Shown: positions 1 through 6,026 of the stretch, in pieces
How the letters are laid out: each line of letters opens with the position of its first letter
How positions within the stretch are numbered: the stretch's first letter is position 1
DNA from: Bacteroidaceae bacterium
GTDB lineage: Bacteria; Bacteroidota; Bacteroidia; Bacteroidales; Bacteroidaceae
Length of the DNA: 6,026 bases
Reading direction: 5' to 3'
NCBI GenBank assembly: GCA_021443285.1
Contig: JABUUG010000080.1
Coordinates: forward strand, 1 to 6,026
Program-made: the position numbers and the translations under genes
The notes under the pieces: model-generated
The model's input: only the letters and a program-made list of their open reading frames with translations
Database searches by the model: none
What the model was told of the DNA's origin: nothing

Positions 1-2457
1 GCGCTGCCAGATGTGCGCGACGGCTTCAAGCCCGTACACCGCAGAATACTCTACGGTATGCTCGGCATCGGCAACACATCTGATGCGCCATACAAGAAAT
101 GCGCCCGCGTCGTCGGTGAGGTGCTCGGTAAATACCACCCACACGGCGACAGCTCTGTTTATGGGGCGCTTGTGCGCATGGGGCAGGACTGGAACATGCG
201 CTACAACCTCGTTGACGGACAGGGTAACTTCGGTTCGGTGGATGGAGACTCGCCGGCCGCCATGCGTTATACAGAGTGCCGCTTGTCAAAGATGGGAGAG
301 CACATCATGGACGACATCAAGAAGGACACTGTTGATATGTCGCTCAACTTCGATGACACTCTCTATGAACCGACTGTCATGCCTACAAAAATCCCAAACC
401 TGCTCGTCAATGGCGGTAACGGTATTGCTGTCGGTATGGCTACAAATATGCCAACGCACAACCTCTGCGAAGTTATTGACGGATGCTGTGCATACATCGA
501 CAACCCGGACATCGACACCGACGGACTCATGCAGTACATCAAGGCTCCGGACTTCCCGACAGGCGGGTATATATATGGCTTGCAGGGCGTAAGGGATGCC
601 TATGAGACCGGGCGCGGTCGTATTGTCATGCGTGCGAAGGCAGAAATAGAGTCAGACGACTCGCATGACAAAATCGTAATCACTGAGATACCTTACGGCG
701 TGAACAAGGCACTGCTCATAGAGAACATAGCCGAGCTGGTGAAGGAGGGGAAACTCGACGGAATATCAAACGCCAACGACGAGACCGGCAGACAGGGCAT
801 GCGCATCGTAATTGATGTGAAGAGGGATGCCAACGCAAATGTCGTGATGAACAAGCTGTTCAAGATGACTGCCATGCAGAGCAGTTTTTCCGTGAACAAC
901 ATTGCACTCGTAAACGGCAGACCAAAGCTCCTGACACTCAAGGAATGTGTGCACTACTTTGTGGAACACCGCAGGGATGTCACCATACGCCGCACAAAAT
1001 ACGACCTCAAGAAAGCCGAAGAGCGCGCGCACATCCTCGAAGGGCTGCTCATCGCCGTGAACAACATCGACGAGGTGGTGCGACTCATACGTGCTTCCAA
1101 GAGTCCTTCCGACGCACAACGAGCACTCGAAGCACGCTTCCAGATAGACGAACTGCAGTCGAAGGCAATCGTGGATATGCGTCTCGGACAGCTCACCGGA
1201 CTGCGCGTCGATGAGCTGAAGGCTGAATACGAGGAGCTGCTGCGACTCATCGAGTACTACAACAACATACTCACCGACCCGGAACTCTGCAAGAAGGTGA
1301 TGAAGGACGAGCTGCAGGAAGTGAAGGAGAAGTATGGCGACGAGCGCCGCACGGAAATAAAGTTCACGAGCGAGGAGTTCAATCCCGAAGACTTCTATCC
1401 AAACGACCCGATAGCTGTTACCATAAGCAACCTCGGCTACATAAAGCGCATGAACCAGACGGAGTTCAAGCAGCAGCACAGAGGTGGGGTGGGAGTGAAG
1501 GCAGCCGCCACACGCGATGCCGACTTCACACGCTACATAGTGCCCGCAATGACACACGACTGGATGCTGTTCTTCACCGCAAAGGGACGCGTGTTCTGGA
1601 CACGCTGCTACGAGATACCCGAAGGCAACAAGCAGTCGAAGGGCAGGGCTATGCAGAACTTCCTCAACATCTCTTCCGACGACAGCGTGAAGGCATTCCT
1701 CACGGTCTCAGACCTGAAGGATAATGACTACATCAACAGCCACTACGTTGTGTTTGTAACGAAGAGCGGCGTTGTGAAGCGCACACTGCTCGAACAGTTC
1801 TCACGCCCACGTGCAGCCGGAATATTCGCCATAAACCTTGAGAAGAACGACGACGAGCTTATCGGCGTGGCTCTGACAGACGGCGAGAGCGAAGTGATGC
1901 TGGCGAGCTATAAGGGCAAGGCGGTGCGCTTTGCTGAGACGGAGGTGCGCTGCATGGGGCGCACGGCTGCCGGAGTGCGAGGCATGACGCTTGAGGGCGA
2001 CGATGACCGCATAGTGAGCATGGTCGTAACAAAGAACCCTGATGAAGACTCGGTGATGGTAATATCCGAAAACGGCTACGGTAAGCGTTCCGTAATCTCC
2101 GACTATCGCAAGACAAGCCGTGGAGCAAAGGGCGTGCGCACCATAAACATCACCGAGAAGACCGGTAACCTCGTGGGCTTCCGGAAGGTTACGGACGACA
2201 AAGACCTCATCATCATAAACAAGAGCGGAGTTTCAATACGCTTCAAGATTTCTGACTTCGAGGACAAGGGACGTGCCACACAGGGCGTAAGACTAATTGA
2301 ACTGAAGAAACGCAACGACGTGATAGCTGACATCTGCGTTGTTGATACCGCCGACGAAGAGGAACTTCCTACAGCAGAATTGCCGGTAGAGAATGGTGGC
2401 GGGGATGCCGATAGTCCGGCAACAGAAAACGAAACAACAGAAACAACAAACCAATAA
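1..2457 (+). CDS. gyrA: DNA gyrase subunit A (5' partial)
   Basis: This is the breakage-reunion subunit of DNA gyrase, which with GyrB introduces negative supercoils using ATP. The frame is open from base 1 and reads [19 protein letters not shown], which aligns with E. coli GyrA from Ala33, so about 32 N-terminal residues lie outside the window; the GTG at 13 is an internal valine codon. Visible are the quinolone-determining region ([12 protein letters not shown], nt 130-162), the catalytic tyrosine in AAMRYTE (codon 268-270, equivalent to Tyr122), the coiled-coil and tower part, and a six-bladed C-terminal DNA-wrapping domain with a GyrA-box QHRGGVG (nt 1474-1494). The box supports GyrA over ParC. 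The E. coli-type insert near residue 400 is absent. The last ~35 residues are an acidic, Thr/Glu-rich tail. The residue equivalent to Asp87 is Gly. The visible part is 818 residues, so the whole protein would be about 850. Confidence 0.97.
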   Translation, partial: ALPDVRDGFKPVHRRILYGMLGIGNTSDAPYKKCARVVGEVLGKYHPHGDSSVYGALVRMGQDWNMRYNLVDGQGNFGSVDGDSPAAMRYTECRLSKMGEHIMDDIKKDTVDMSLNFDDTLYEPTVMPTKIPNLLVNGGNGIAVGMATNMPTHNLCEVIDGCCAYIDNPDIDTDGLMQYIKAPDFPTGGYIYGLQGVRDAYETGRGRIVMRAKAEIESDDSHDKIVITEIPYGVNKALLIENIAELVKEGKLDGISNANDETGRQGMRIVIDVKRDANANVVMNKLFKMTAMQSSFSVNNIALVNGRPKLLTLKECVHYFVEHRRDVTIRRTKYDLKKAEERAHILEGLLIAVNNIDEVVRLIRASKSPSDAQRALEARFQIDELQSKAIVDMRLGQLTGLRVDELKAEYEELLRLIEYYNNILTDPELCKKVMKDELQEVKEKYGDERRTEIKFTSEEFNPEDFYPNDPIAVTISNLGYIKRMNQTEFKQQHRGGVGVKAAATRDADFTRYIVPAMTHDWMLFFTAKGRVFWTRCYEIPEGNKQSKGRAMQNFLNISSDDSVKAFLTVSDLKDNDYINSHYVVFVTKSGVVKRTLLEQFSRPRAAGIFAINLEKNDDELIGVALTDGESEVMLASYKGKAVRFAETEVRCMGRTAAGVRGMTLEGDDDRIVSMVVTKNPDEDSVMVISENGYGKRSVISDYRKTSRGAKGVRTINITEKTGNLVGFRKVTDDKDLIIINKSGVSIRFKISDFEDKGRATQGVRLIELKKRNDVIADICVVDTADEEELPTAELPVENGGGDADSPATENETTETTNQ
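130..270 (+). other. GyrA quinolone-determining region and catalytic tyrosine
   Basis: This segment covers the part of GyrA where fluoroquinolone resistance substitutions occur, through to the DNA-cleaving tyrosine. Counting from the Ala33 equivalent, codon 151-153 (AGC) is Ser at the E. coli Ser83 position, codon 163-165 (GGG) is Gly at the Asp87 position, and codon 268-270 (TAT) is the Tyr122 equivalent. Spacing to E. coli is gap-free across the region, so these equivalences are firm. Ser83 is the susceptible form. Whether Gly87 is native to this lineage or acquired cannot be told from one sequence. Confidence 0.85.
2431..2448 (+). repeat. tandem 9-bp duplication in the gyrA tail
   Basis: GAAACAACA occurs twice in direct succession, encoding Glu-Thr-Thr twice in the disordered acidic tail of GyrA. 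The length is a multiple of three, so the frame is kept. It is probably a slippage product in a segment with little constraint. Confidence 0.7.
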
Positions 2458-2477
2458 TCTTTAACAAACCTTAATCT

Positions 2478-2534
2478 ATGAAAAAGTTATCTATTCTTGC
2501 CCTTACTGCACTGTTTGCAGTGAGCGCACCTGCC
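2478..2534 (+). other. Sec signal peptide of the TPR protein
   Basis: Residues 1-19 have two lysines, about 12 hydrophobic residues and an Ala-Pro-Ala motif immediately before Gln20, matching a signal peptidase I site. The lack of a cysteine at the cleavage point argues against a lipoprotein. Confidence 0.85.
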
Positions 2535-3710
2535 CAGGTATTCAAGCAGGTAAAGAAACTTAAGGATGCAGCACAGGTTACTGAGCTCATCAACGCAAAT
2601 CTTTCCTCAATGCCAAATGAGGAGAAGGCGCAGTGCTACAACTATCTCTCAAAGCTCGCCCAGGACGTTGCAGCAAAAGAAATCGGTGTCATCACTGAGA
2701 ACAACATGAACAAGCAGCTCGGCAAACCGGAATCACCCTATGACACCGTTGCCCTGAACAAGGCTGTCTTGGATGCTATCGAGGCCGCGGAGTTGTGCTG
2801 CAAGTACGACAACATGGAGAACTCCAAGGGAAAGGTTAAGCCACAGTTCAAGGATGCCGGCACAACTCTCTTCCAGTACTACCCACGTATTATAGACGGT
2901 GCACAGTATTATATGGACAAGCAGGACAAGGAGACCGCCTTCAAGTATCTCACAGCTTTCGTTGACAAGCGCGACTCTGAGCTGTTTGCAGCTATTCCAG
3001 CAGAGCAGAAGCAGGGAGTGGAGTCTATAATTCCGCAGATTGCCTATTTCTCTGCTGTTTACGGAGTTCAGCTCGGCAAGCCTCTCGATGATGTGGAGAA
3101 ATACTGCAAAATAGCAGAAACAGACCCGAAATACAAGAAAGAGGCTGAAGGTCTGCTCGTAAACTATACAACAAAGGGACTCAAGACAAAGGCTGACTCC
3201 ATCGCTTACGCAGAGAAGATTGAGGCGCAGTATGCCGCTGACCCGACAAACATTAATGTGTTCCAGTCGCTTGCAAACATCGAGCTCGCCCTCAACCGCA
3301 CAGAAAACTTCTACTCAATCTGCGAGAAGCGTATTGAATCTGCTCCAAACGACTATCTTGCATACTACTTCCGTGGCTATGTGAAGTGTACTGAAAAGAA
3401 GTGGGAAGATGCTCGCCCAGACCTTGAGAAGGCTGACGAACTCATGCCAAACAACAGTGCAGTGAACGCAATGATTGGCACTTGCTGGATGGCTAAGGCT
3501 GAAGAAGGCGAGAACCGTGCTGCAGGTAAGTCGGGAATTGTTCCTTTCAACGCACGCAAGGTCATCAAGCCTTTCTGGCAGAAGGCCCTCGAATACCTTA
3601 ACAAGGCAAAGGAGTATGACAAAGATGGGTCGAATGCGGGTATGTACGACCGCAAGATACAGCGTATCAACTACCTCTTCGAGAACGACTACAGCAAGGT
3701 TCCAGATTAA
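2478..3710 (+). CDS. Exported tetratricopeptide-repeat protein, function unknown
   Basis: The 410-residue protein starts with a clear Sec signal peptide: MKK, a hydrophobic core (LSILALTALFAV) and a probable signal peptidase I site after Ala19 in SAPAQ. No lipobox cysteine is present, so a periplasmic location is likely. The rest is helical and charged. TPR spacing fits residues 259-292 (weak), 293-326 (good: Gly at 8, Ala at 20 and 27, Pro at 32) and a third unit from 327, whose helix A (AMIGTCW) and helix B (WQKALEYLNKAKEY) are separated by about 24 extra residues. TPRs usually bind other proteins; no catalytic motif is visible. ATG 2478 is the right start because the signal peptide begins there. 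It lies 20 bp after gyrA with no obvious promoter between, so co-transcription is likely. I recall similar TPR genes after gyrA in other Bacteroidota, but have not checked. No Shine-Dalgarno is seen, which is normal for the phylum. Confidence 0.9.
   Translation: MKKLSILALTALFAVSAPAQVFKQVKKLKDAAQVTELINANLSSMPNEEKAQCYNYLSKLAQDVAAKEIGVITENNMNKQLGKPESPYDTVALNKAVLDAIEAAELCCKYDNMENSKGKVKPQFKDAGTTLFQYYPRIIDGAQYYMDKQDKETAFKYLTAFVDKRDSELFAAIPAEQKQGVESIIPQIAYFSAVYGVQLGKPLDDVEKYCKIAETDPKYKKEAEGLLVNYTTKGLKTKADSIAYAEKIEAQYAADPTNINVFQSLANIELALNRTENFYSICEKRIESAPNDYLAYYFRGYVKCTEKKWEDARPDLEKADELMPNNSAVNAMIGTCWMAKAEEGENRAAGKSGIVPFNARKVIKPFWQKALEYLNKAKEYDKDGSNAGMYDRKIQRINYLFENDYSKVPD
3354..3632 (+). other. TPR pair, second unit carrying an insertion
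   Basis: Residues 293-326 fit the TPR pattern well. The next repeat starts at residue 327, runs through Gly334 at the expected position 8, is interrupted by a Gly/Ala/Lys-rich stretch around residues 342-366 (about nt 3501-3575), and resumes with a helix B that has Ala370 and Ala377 at equivalents of positions 20 and 27. The assignment of the interrupted repeat is by eye. Confidence 0.55.
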
Positions 3711-3737
3711 GGGTTAGGCAATCCTGTCATATAACCG

Positions 3738-3786
3738 AAAATGAAACGGGGTCGTGTGGATAGTTCACACGACCCCGTTTTATTTT
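3738..3786. terminator. Intrinsic terminator, probably bidirectional
   Basis: A 15-bp perfect stem pairs 3744-3758 (AAACGGGGTCGTGTG) with 3766-3780 (CACACGACCCCGTTT) around a 7-nt loop. It extends through one G-U and five further A-T pairs to about 21 bp at 3738-3786. In the plus direction the GC-rich stem is followed by GTTTTATTTT, a good U tract. In the minus direction it is followed by GTTTCATTTTC, a weaker U tract. It begins 28 bp after the TPR gene stop and sits between convergent genes, so it should end the gyrA-TPR transcript and may also stop read-through from the dehydratase. Confidence 0.9.
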
Positions 3787-3803
3787 GTGTGGTCTATAAA
3801 TTA

Positions 3804-3930
<127 letters not shown>

Positions 3931-3953
3931 AGAACGGTCGGAGTACTGCCTCA

Positions 3954-5894
3954 TTAATCAAGTGCCTCGTATTTGCTGTGCTTGCTCTTGAACTCCGGCA
4001 CGATAATCTTCATCTGCTGAACGATTTCCATATCGTCGTAATCTGCTTTGGTAGTTCTGATGAGCTTGTCTATCTGATCTTTCACCTCTTCGTATGACAC
4101 CTCACGCACCTCTGCAAGCTTTATTTTGGGGTGAGAGGATGGCTTTGTGTTCTCCTCCTTGTTTAGAAGTTCCTCGTAAAGCTTCTCCCCGTCGCGCAGT
4201 CCTGTGTATTTTATCTGGATGTCGTTTGCGCCGGAGAGCAGAATCATTCGCTTGGCAAGGTCTGCTATTTTCACGGGTTTGCCCATATCAAACACAAAAA
4301 CCTCTGAACCGTGTCCCATTACCCCTGCCTGCAGTACCAGCTGGCAGGCTTCTGGAATGAGCATGAAGTAGCGTATGATGTCAGGGTGAGTTACTGTCAG
4401 CGGTCCGCCTGCCTGTATCTGACGCTTGAAGATTGGTATCACACTTCCGTTGGAACCGAGTACGTTTCCGAAGCGTGTCGTAACGAATTGTGTGGGCATC
4501 TGTGTTGTTGAAGGTGCTTCCTCGTATTCTTCTTTCAGCTTCTTGTCCAATGCCTGACAGTACATCTCACATATTCGTTTAGAGCATCCCATCACGTTTG
4601 TCGGATTCACAGCCTTGTCCGTGCTTACCATGACGAACTTCTTTGTGCCATACTTTACCGCGAGGTCTGCTATGATACGTGTTCCGCGGATGTTGTTTAG
4701 CACAGCTTCGGCGGGATTGTCTTCCATCATTGGCACATGCTTGTAGGCGGCGGCGTGGAAAACGTATTCAGGCCTGTACTTCTTGAAAATCGCCTGCATG
4801 TGGGTGCCATGGCAGATGGAAGCGGTGATTGTTTCGCAAGGGATATAGGTATAGTTGTTCGCCATGAAGAGCCTGATGTCGTGGAGAGGTGTCTCCGCCT
4901 GGTCTATCAGTACCATCTGAGATGGTTTGAACTCTGCCACCTGCTTCACAATCTCAGAACCGATGCTGCCTGCTGCCCCTGTAATGAGTATGCACTTGTC
5001 CTTGAGAACATTGCTGATCTTGTCAAGATCAATCTCTATCTGGTTTCTTGGCAGCAGGTCTTCTATATCGACCTCCTTCAGATGTGCGTGGCTAATCTCG
5101 CTGTTCCCGTTCCATTCCGTGCTTTGGCCATAGATGAGTATAGCGATTCCGGCGTTTGTGAGCATGTCCACCATATCCTGATTGTCGCGCAAATCGTTTG
5201 TCTTTATAGGCGAAACCATAAGGGTCTTTGCTCCGTAGGCACGCATCACGGCAATGAGGTTCTCGTCGTTTGGATAAACCTTTACTCCCATCAGTATGTG
5301 GTTTGCATCTTTCTTGTCATCGCTTACAAATCCTTTGACGAGGTATTTCGACTCTTCAGAATGCAGGGACTTTGCCAATGCCATACCGCCTTCATGAACA
5401 CCATAGATGAACACCTTCTTTATCACGGGGCTTACATAGAAGAGGTCGTAGAGGTATTTCACAAGAACGCGTATGCCCCACATGTAGAACGTTGCTATAA
5501 AGAAGATGGCACACAGGGAAGTGTGCGGGATAGGCATAAGATAATCGTCGATAGGAGTGGAGTGGCGTACTGCAAAAATGCACACTACGCCTATGATGTT
5601 TGCCAGAACAATGTGGGCAAGGTCAATGAAAGAAGAGTATCGGAGCACGCCGCTGTATGTGCGTTGCCACTTGAAGCCGATAAGGAAGAAGATACAGTAG
5701 AAGCACCATGTAAGCAGAATCAGTGGTAGATGGTTGAATGTGCCTATGATGCCTATGTCAAATATGTGGGATGTTATGCCGGAGAGGACTACAATTGCGC
5801 AGTCCATAAGCAGTATTATCCAATGTGGGGTAACTCCTTTCTGGAAATATTTATGGCATAAATCTGTGAACTGTGTGCGGAGTTTATGTAGCAT
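3954..5894 (-). CDS. Membrane-anchored UDP-sugar 4,6-dehydratase (WbpM/PglF/CapD type)
   Basis: This 646-residue protein probably converts UDP-GlcNAc to a UDP-4-keto-6-deoxy sugar at the inner face of the inner membrane, supplying capsule, O-antigen or protein glycans. About four transmembrane helices occupy residues 25-45, 50-74, 88-110 and 124-146. A nucleotide-binding-like domain follows (IYGVHEGG, 163-170), then the catalytic short-chain-dehydrogenase domain: TGAAGSIG (305-312) binds NAD(P), HAAAYKHVP is at 380-388, and STDKAVNPTNVMGCSKR (424-440) holds the Thr425-Asp426-Lys427 active site. Met435 stands where short homologues such as FlaA1 have tyrosine, as is known for the long WbpM/PglF forms. 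Length and domain order are normal for the long family. ATG 5894 is supported by the start of the membrane region soon after it; there is no Shine-Dalgarno. The exact sugar product is not provable here, and no partner aminotransferase or glycosyltransferase is in view. The gene converges on gyrA-TPR. Confidence 0.92.
   Translation of the reverse strand: MLHKLRTQFTDLCHKYFQKGVTPHWIILLMDCAIVVLSGITSHIFDIGIIGTFNHLPLILLTWCFYCIFFLIGFKWQRTYSGVLRYSSFIDLAHIVLANIIGVVCIFAVRHSTPIDDYLMPIPHTSLCAIFFIATFYMWGIRVLVKYLYDLFYVSPVIKKVFIYGVHEGGMALAKSLHSEESKYLVKGFVSDDKKDANHILMGVKVYPNDENLIAVMRAYGAKTLMVSPIKTNDLRDNQDMVDMLTNAGIAILIYGQSTEWNGNSEISHAHLKEVDIEDLLPRNQIEIDLDKISNVLKDKCILITGAAGSIGSEIVKQVAEFKPSQMVLIDQAETPLHDIRLFMANNYTYIPCETITASICHGTHMQAIFKKYRPEYVFHAAAYKHVPMMEDNPAEAVLNNIRGTRIIADLAVKYGTKKFVMVSTDKAVNPTNVMGCSKRICEMYCQALDKKLKEEYEEAPSTTQMPTQFVTTRFGNVLGSNGSVIPIFKRQIQAGGPLTVTHPDIIRYFMLIPEACQLVLQAGVMGHGSEVFVFDMGKPVKIADLAKRMILLSGANDIQIKYTGLRDGEKLYEELLNKEENTKPSSHPKIKLAEVREVSYEEVKDQIDKLIRTTKADYDDMEIVQQMKIIVPEFKSKHSKYEALD
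4590..4622 (-). other. Dehydratase active-site segment (TDK...M)
   Basis: The minus-strand codons encode Thr425-Asp426-Lys427 (nt 4622-4614) and Met435 (nt 4592-4590). The eight-residue gap between Lys and Met matches the Lys-to-Tyr gap of the soluble dehydratase FlaA1, so Met takes the position of the usual short-chain-dehydrogenase tyrosine. Confidence 0.75.
5448..5822 (-). other. Four-helix membrane anchor of the dehydratase
   Basis: Residues about 25-149 are dominated by four hydrophobic stretches separated by short polar loops: WIILLMDCAIVVLSG; LPLILLTWCFYCIFFLIGF; IVLANIIGVVCIFAV; and LCAIFFIATFYMWGI. This anchor is the feature that separates the long WbpM/PglF/CapD enzymes from the short soluble FlaA1 forms. 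Helix limits are estimated by eye. Confidence 0.75.
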
Positions 5895-5908
5895 TTGTGT
5901 CAGATATA

Positions 5909-5947
5909 TGGCGGTTTATATAGGTCTCTTTAATGGATAAACCGCCA
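5909..5947 (-). promoter_or_regulatory. Leader inverted repeat before the dehydratase
   Basis: TGGCGGTTTAT (5909-5919) is exactly inverted as ATAAACCGCCA (5937-5947), with a 17-nt spacer. In the dehydratase transcript it would form an 11-bp hairpin ending 14 nt before the ATG. It starts one base downstream of the possible -7 box, so the distal arm covers the predicted transcription start. It could be a 5'-end stabilising stem, a translation-control element, or an operator. No U tract follows, so it is not a simple terminator. Confidence 0.6.
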
Positions 5948-5955
5948 CAAATGTA
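5948..5955 (-). promoter_or_regulatory. Possible Bacteroidota -7 promoter box
   Basis: On the minus strand these bases read TACATTTG, a match to the TAnnTTTG -7 element described for Bacteroides sigma-ABfr promoters. It lies about 54 bp upstream of the dehydratase ATG, predicting a leader of roughly 45-50 nt. No TTG-type -33 element is found about 20 bp further upstream, so the promoter would be incomplete or activator-dependent. Confidence 0.4.
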
Positions 5956-6009
5956 GTCATATTAATGTATAATGTGATAATGCTATAAAGGATTTTTGAT
6001 ATATGTCAG

Positions 6010-6018
6010 CCCCCCCCC
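6010..6018. repeat. Run of nine C (nine G on the minus strand)
   Basis: Nine consecutive C lie between GTCAG and GCAAAATG in otherwise AT-rich sequence, about 116 bp upstream of the dehydratase start and about 55 bp upstream of the possible -7 box. Such tracts can change length by slippage. No gene could be recognised across it; the window ends 8 bp later, so a coding context beyond the edge cannot be excluded. Confidence 0.75.
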
Positions 6019-6026
6019 GCAAAATG

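Noticed and set aside
13..15. GTG at 13 as the gyrA start
   Set aside because: The four codons before it (Ala-Leu-Pro-Asp) continue the conserved GyrA alignment up to the window edge, so the gene is simply cut off.
11..592. 193-codon plus-strand frame overlapping the start of gyrA
   Set aside because: It is out of frame with unmistakable GyrA sequence and its composition (Thr/Ser/Arg/Cys-rich) is that of a shadow frame.
766..1557. 263-codon open frame on the minus strand inside gyrA
   Set aside because: It is antisense to highly conserved gyrA sequence and has no recognisable domain or start context.
4737..5729. 330-codon open frame on the plus strand inside the dehydratase gene
   Set aside because: It lies wholly antisense to a well-supported conserved gene, has no family resemblance, and its His/Cys/Val-rich composition is typical of a shadow frame.
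5909..5947. Invertible capsule promoter of the Bacteroides type
   Set aside because: The arms are only 11 bp and enclose 17 bp, too short to contain a promoter, and the possible -7 box lies outside the arms.

Overview
The window looks like a piece of a Bacteroidota chromosome, most likely from Prevotella or a close relative. The evidence is a GyrA with the QHRGGVG form of the GyrA-box and a Prevotella-like N-terminal half, no Shine-Dalgarno sequences before the starts, a TAnnTTTG-type promoter element, and a membrane-bound sugar-nucleotide dehydratase whose C-terminal end resembles Bacteroidota homologues. The genus is inferred from remembered family resemblance, not from a database search.

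Layout: positions 1-2457 (+) hold gyrA, missing only about its first 32 codons beyond the left edge. After 20 bp, 2478-3710 (+) encodes an exported tetratricopeptide-repeat (TPR) protein of unknown function, probably co-transcribed with gyrA. A 243-bp convergent intergenic region (3711-3953) follows. It contains a strong, probably bidirectional hairpin terminator at 3738-3786 and an unusual inverted array of 7-bp repeats (GTGAATA / TATTCAC) around a 13-bp inverted repeat at 3804-3928. On the minus strand, 5894-3954 encodes a 646-residue membrane-anchored nucleoside-diphosphate-sugar 4,6-dehydratase of the WbpM/PglF/CapD type. Its upstream region (5895-6026) holds a possible -7 promoter box, an 11-bp inverted repeat in the predicted leader, and a run of nine C (nine G on the coding strand of the dehydratase).

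Function: gyrA is housekeeping (negative supercoiling). The TPR protein is envelope-located and has no obvious mechanistic link to gyrase despite the tight spacing. The dehydratase makes a 4-keto-6-deoxy sugar nucleotide for capsule, O-antigen or protein glycans; any partner aminotransferase or glycosyltransferases lie outside the window.

I found no clearly new biological system. The parts most worth a second look are non-coding: the phased heptanucleotide inverted array, the leader inverted repeat, and the homopolymer tract upstream of the dehydratase.
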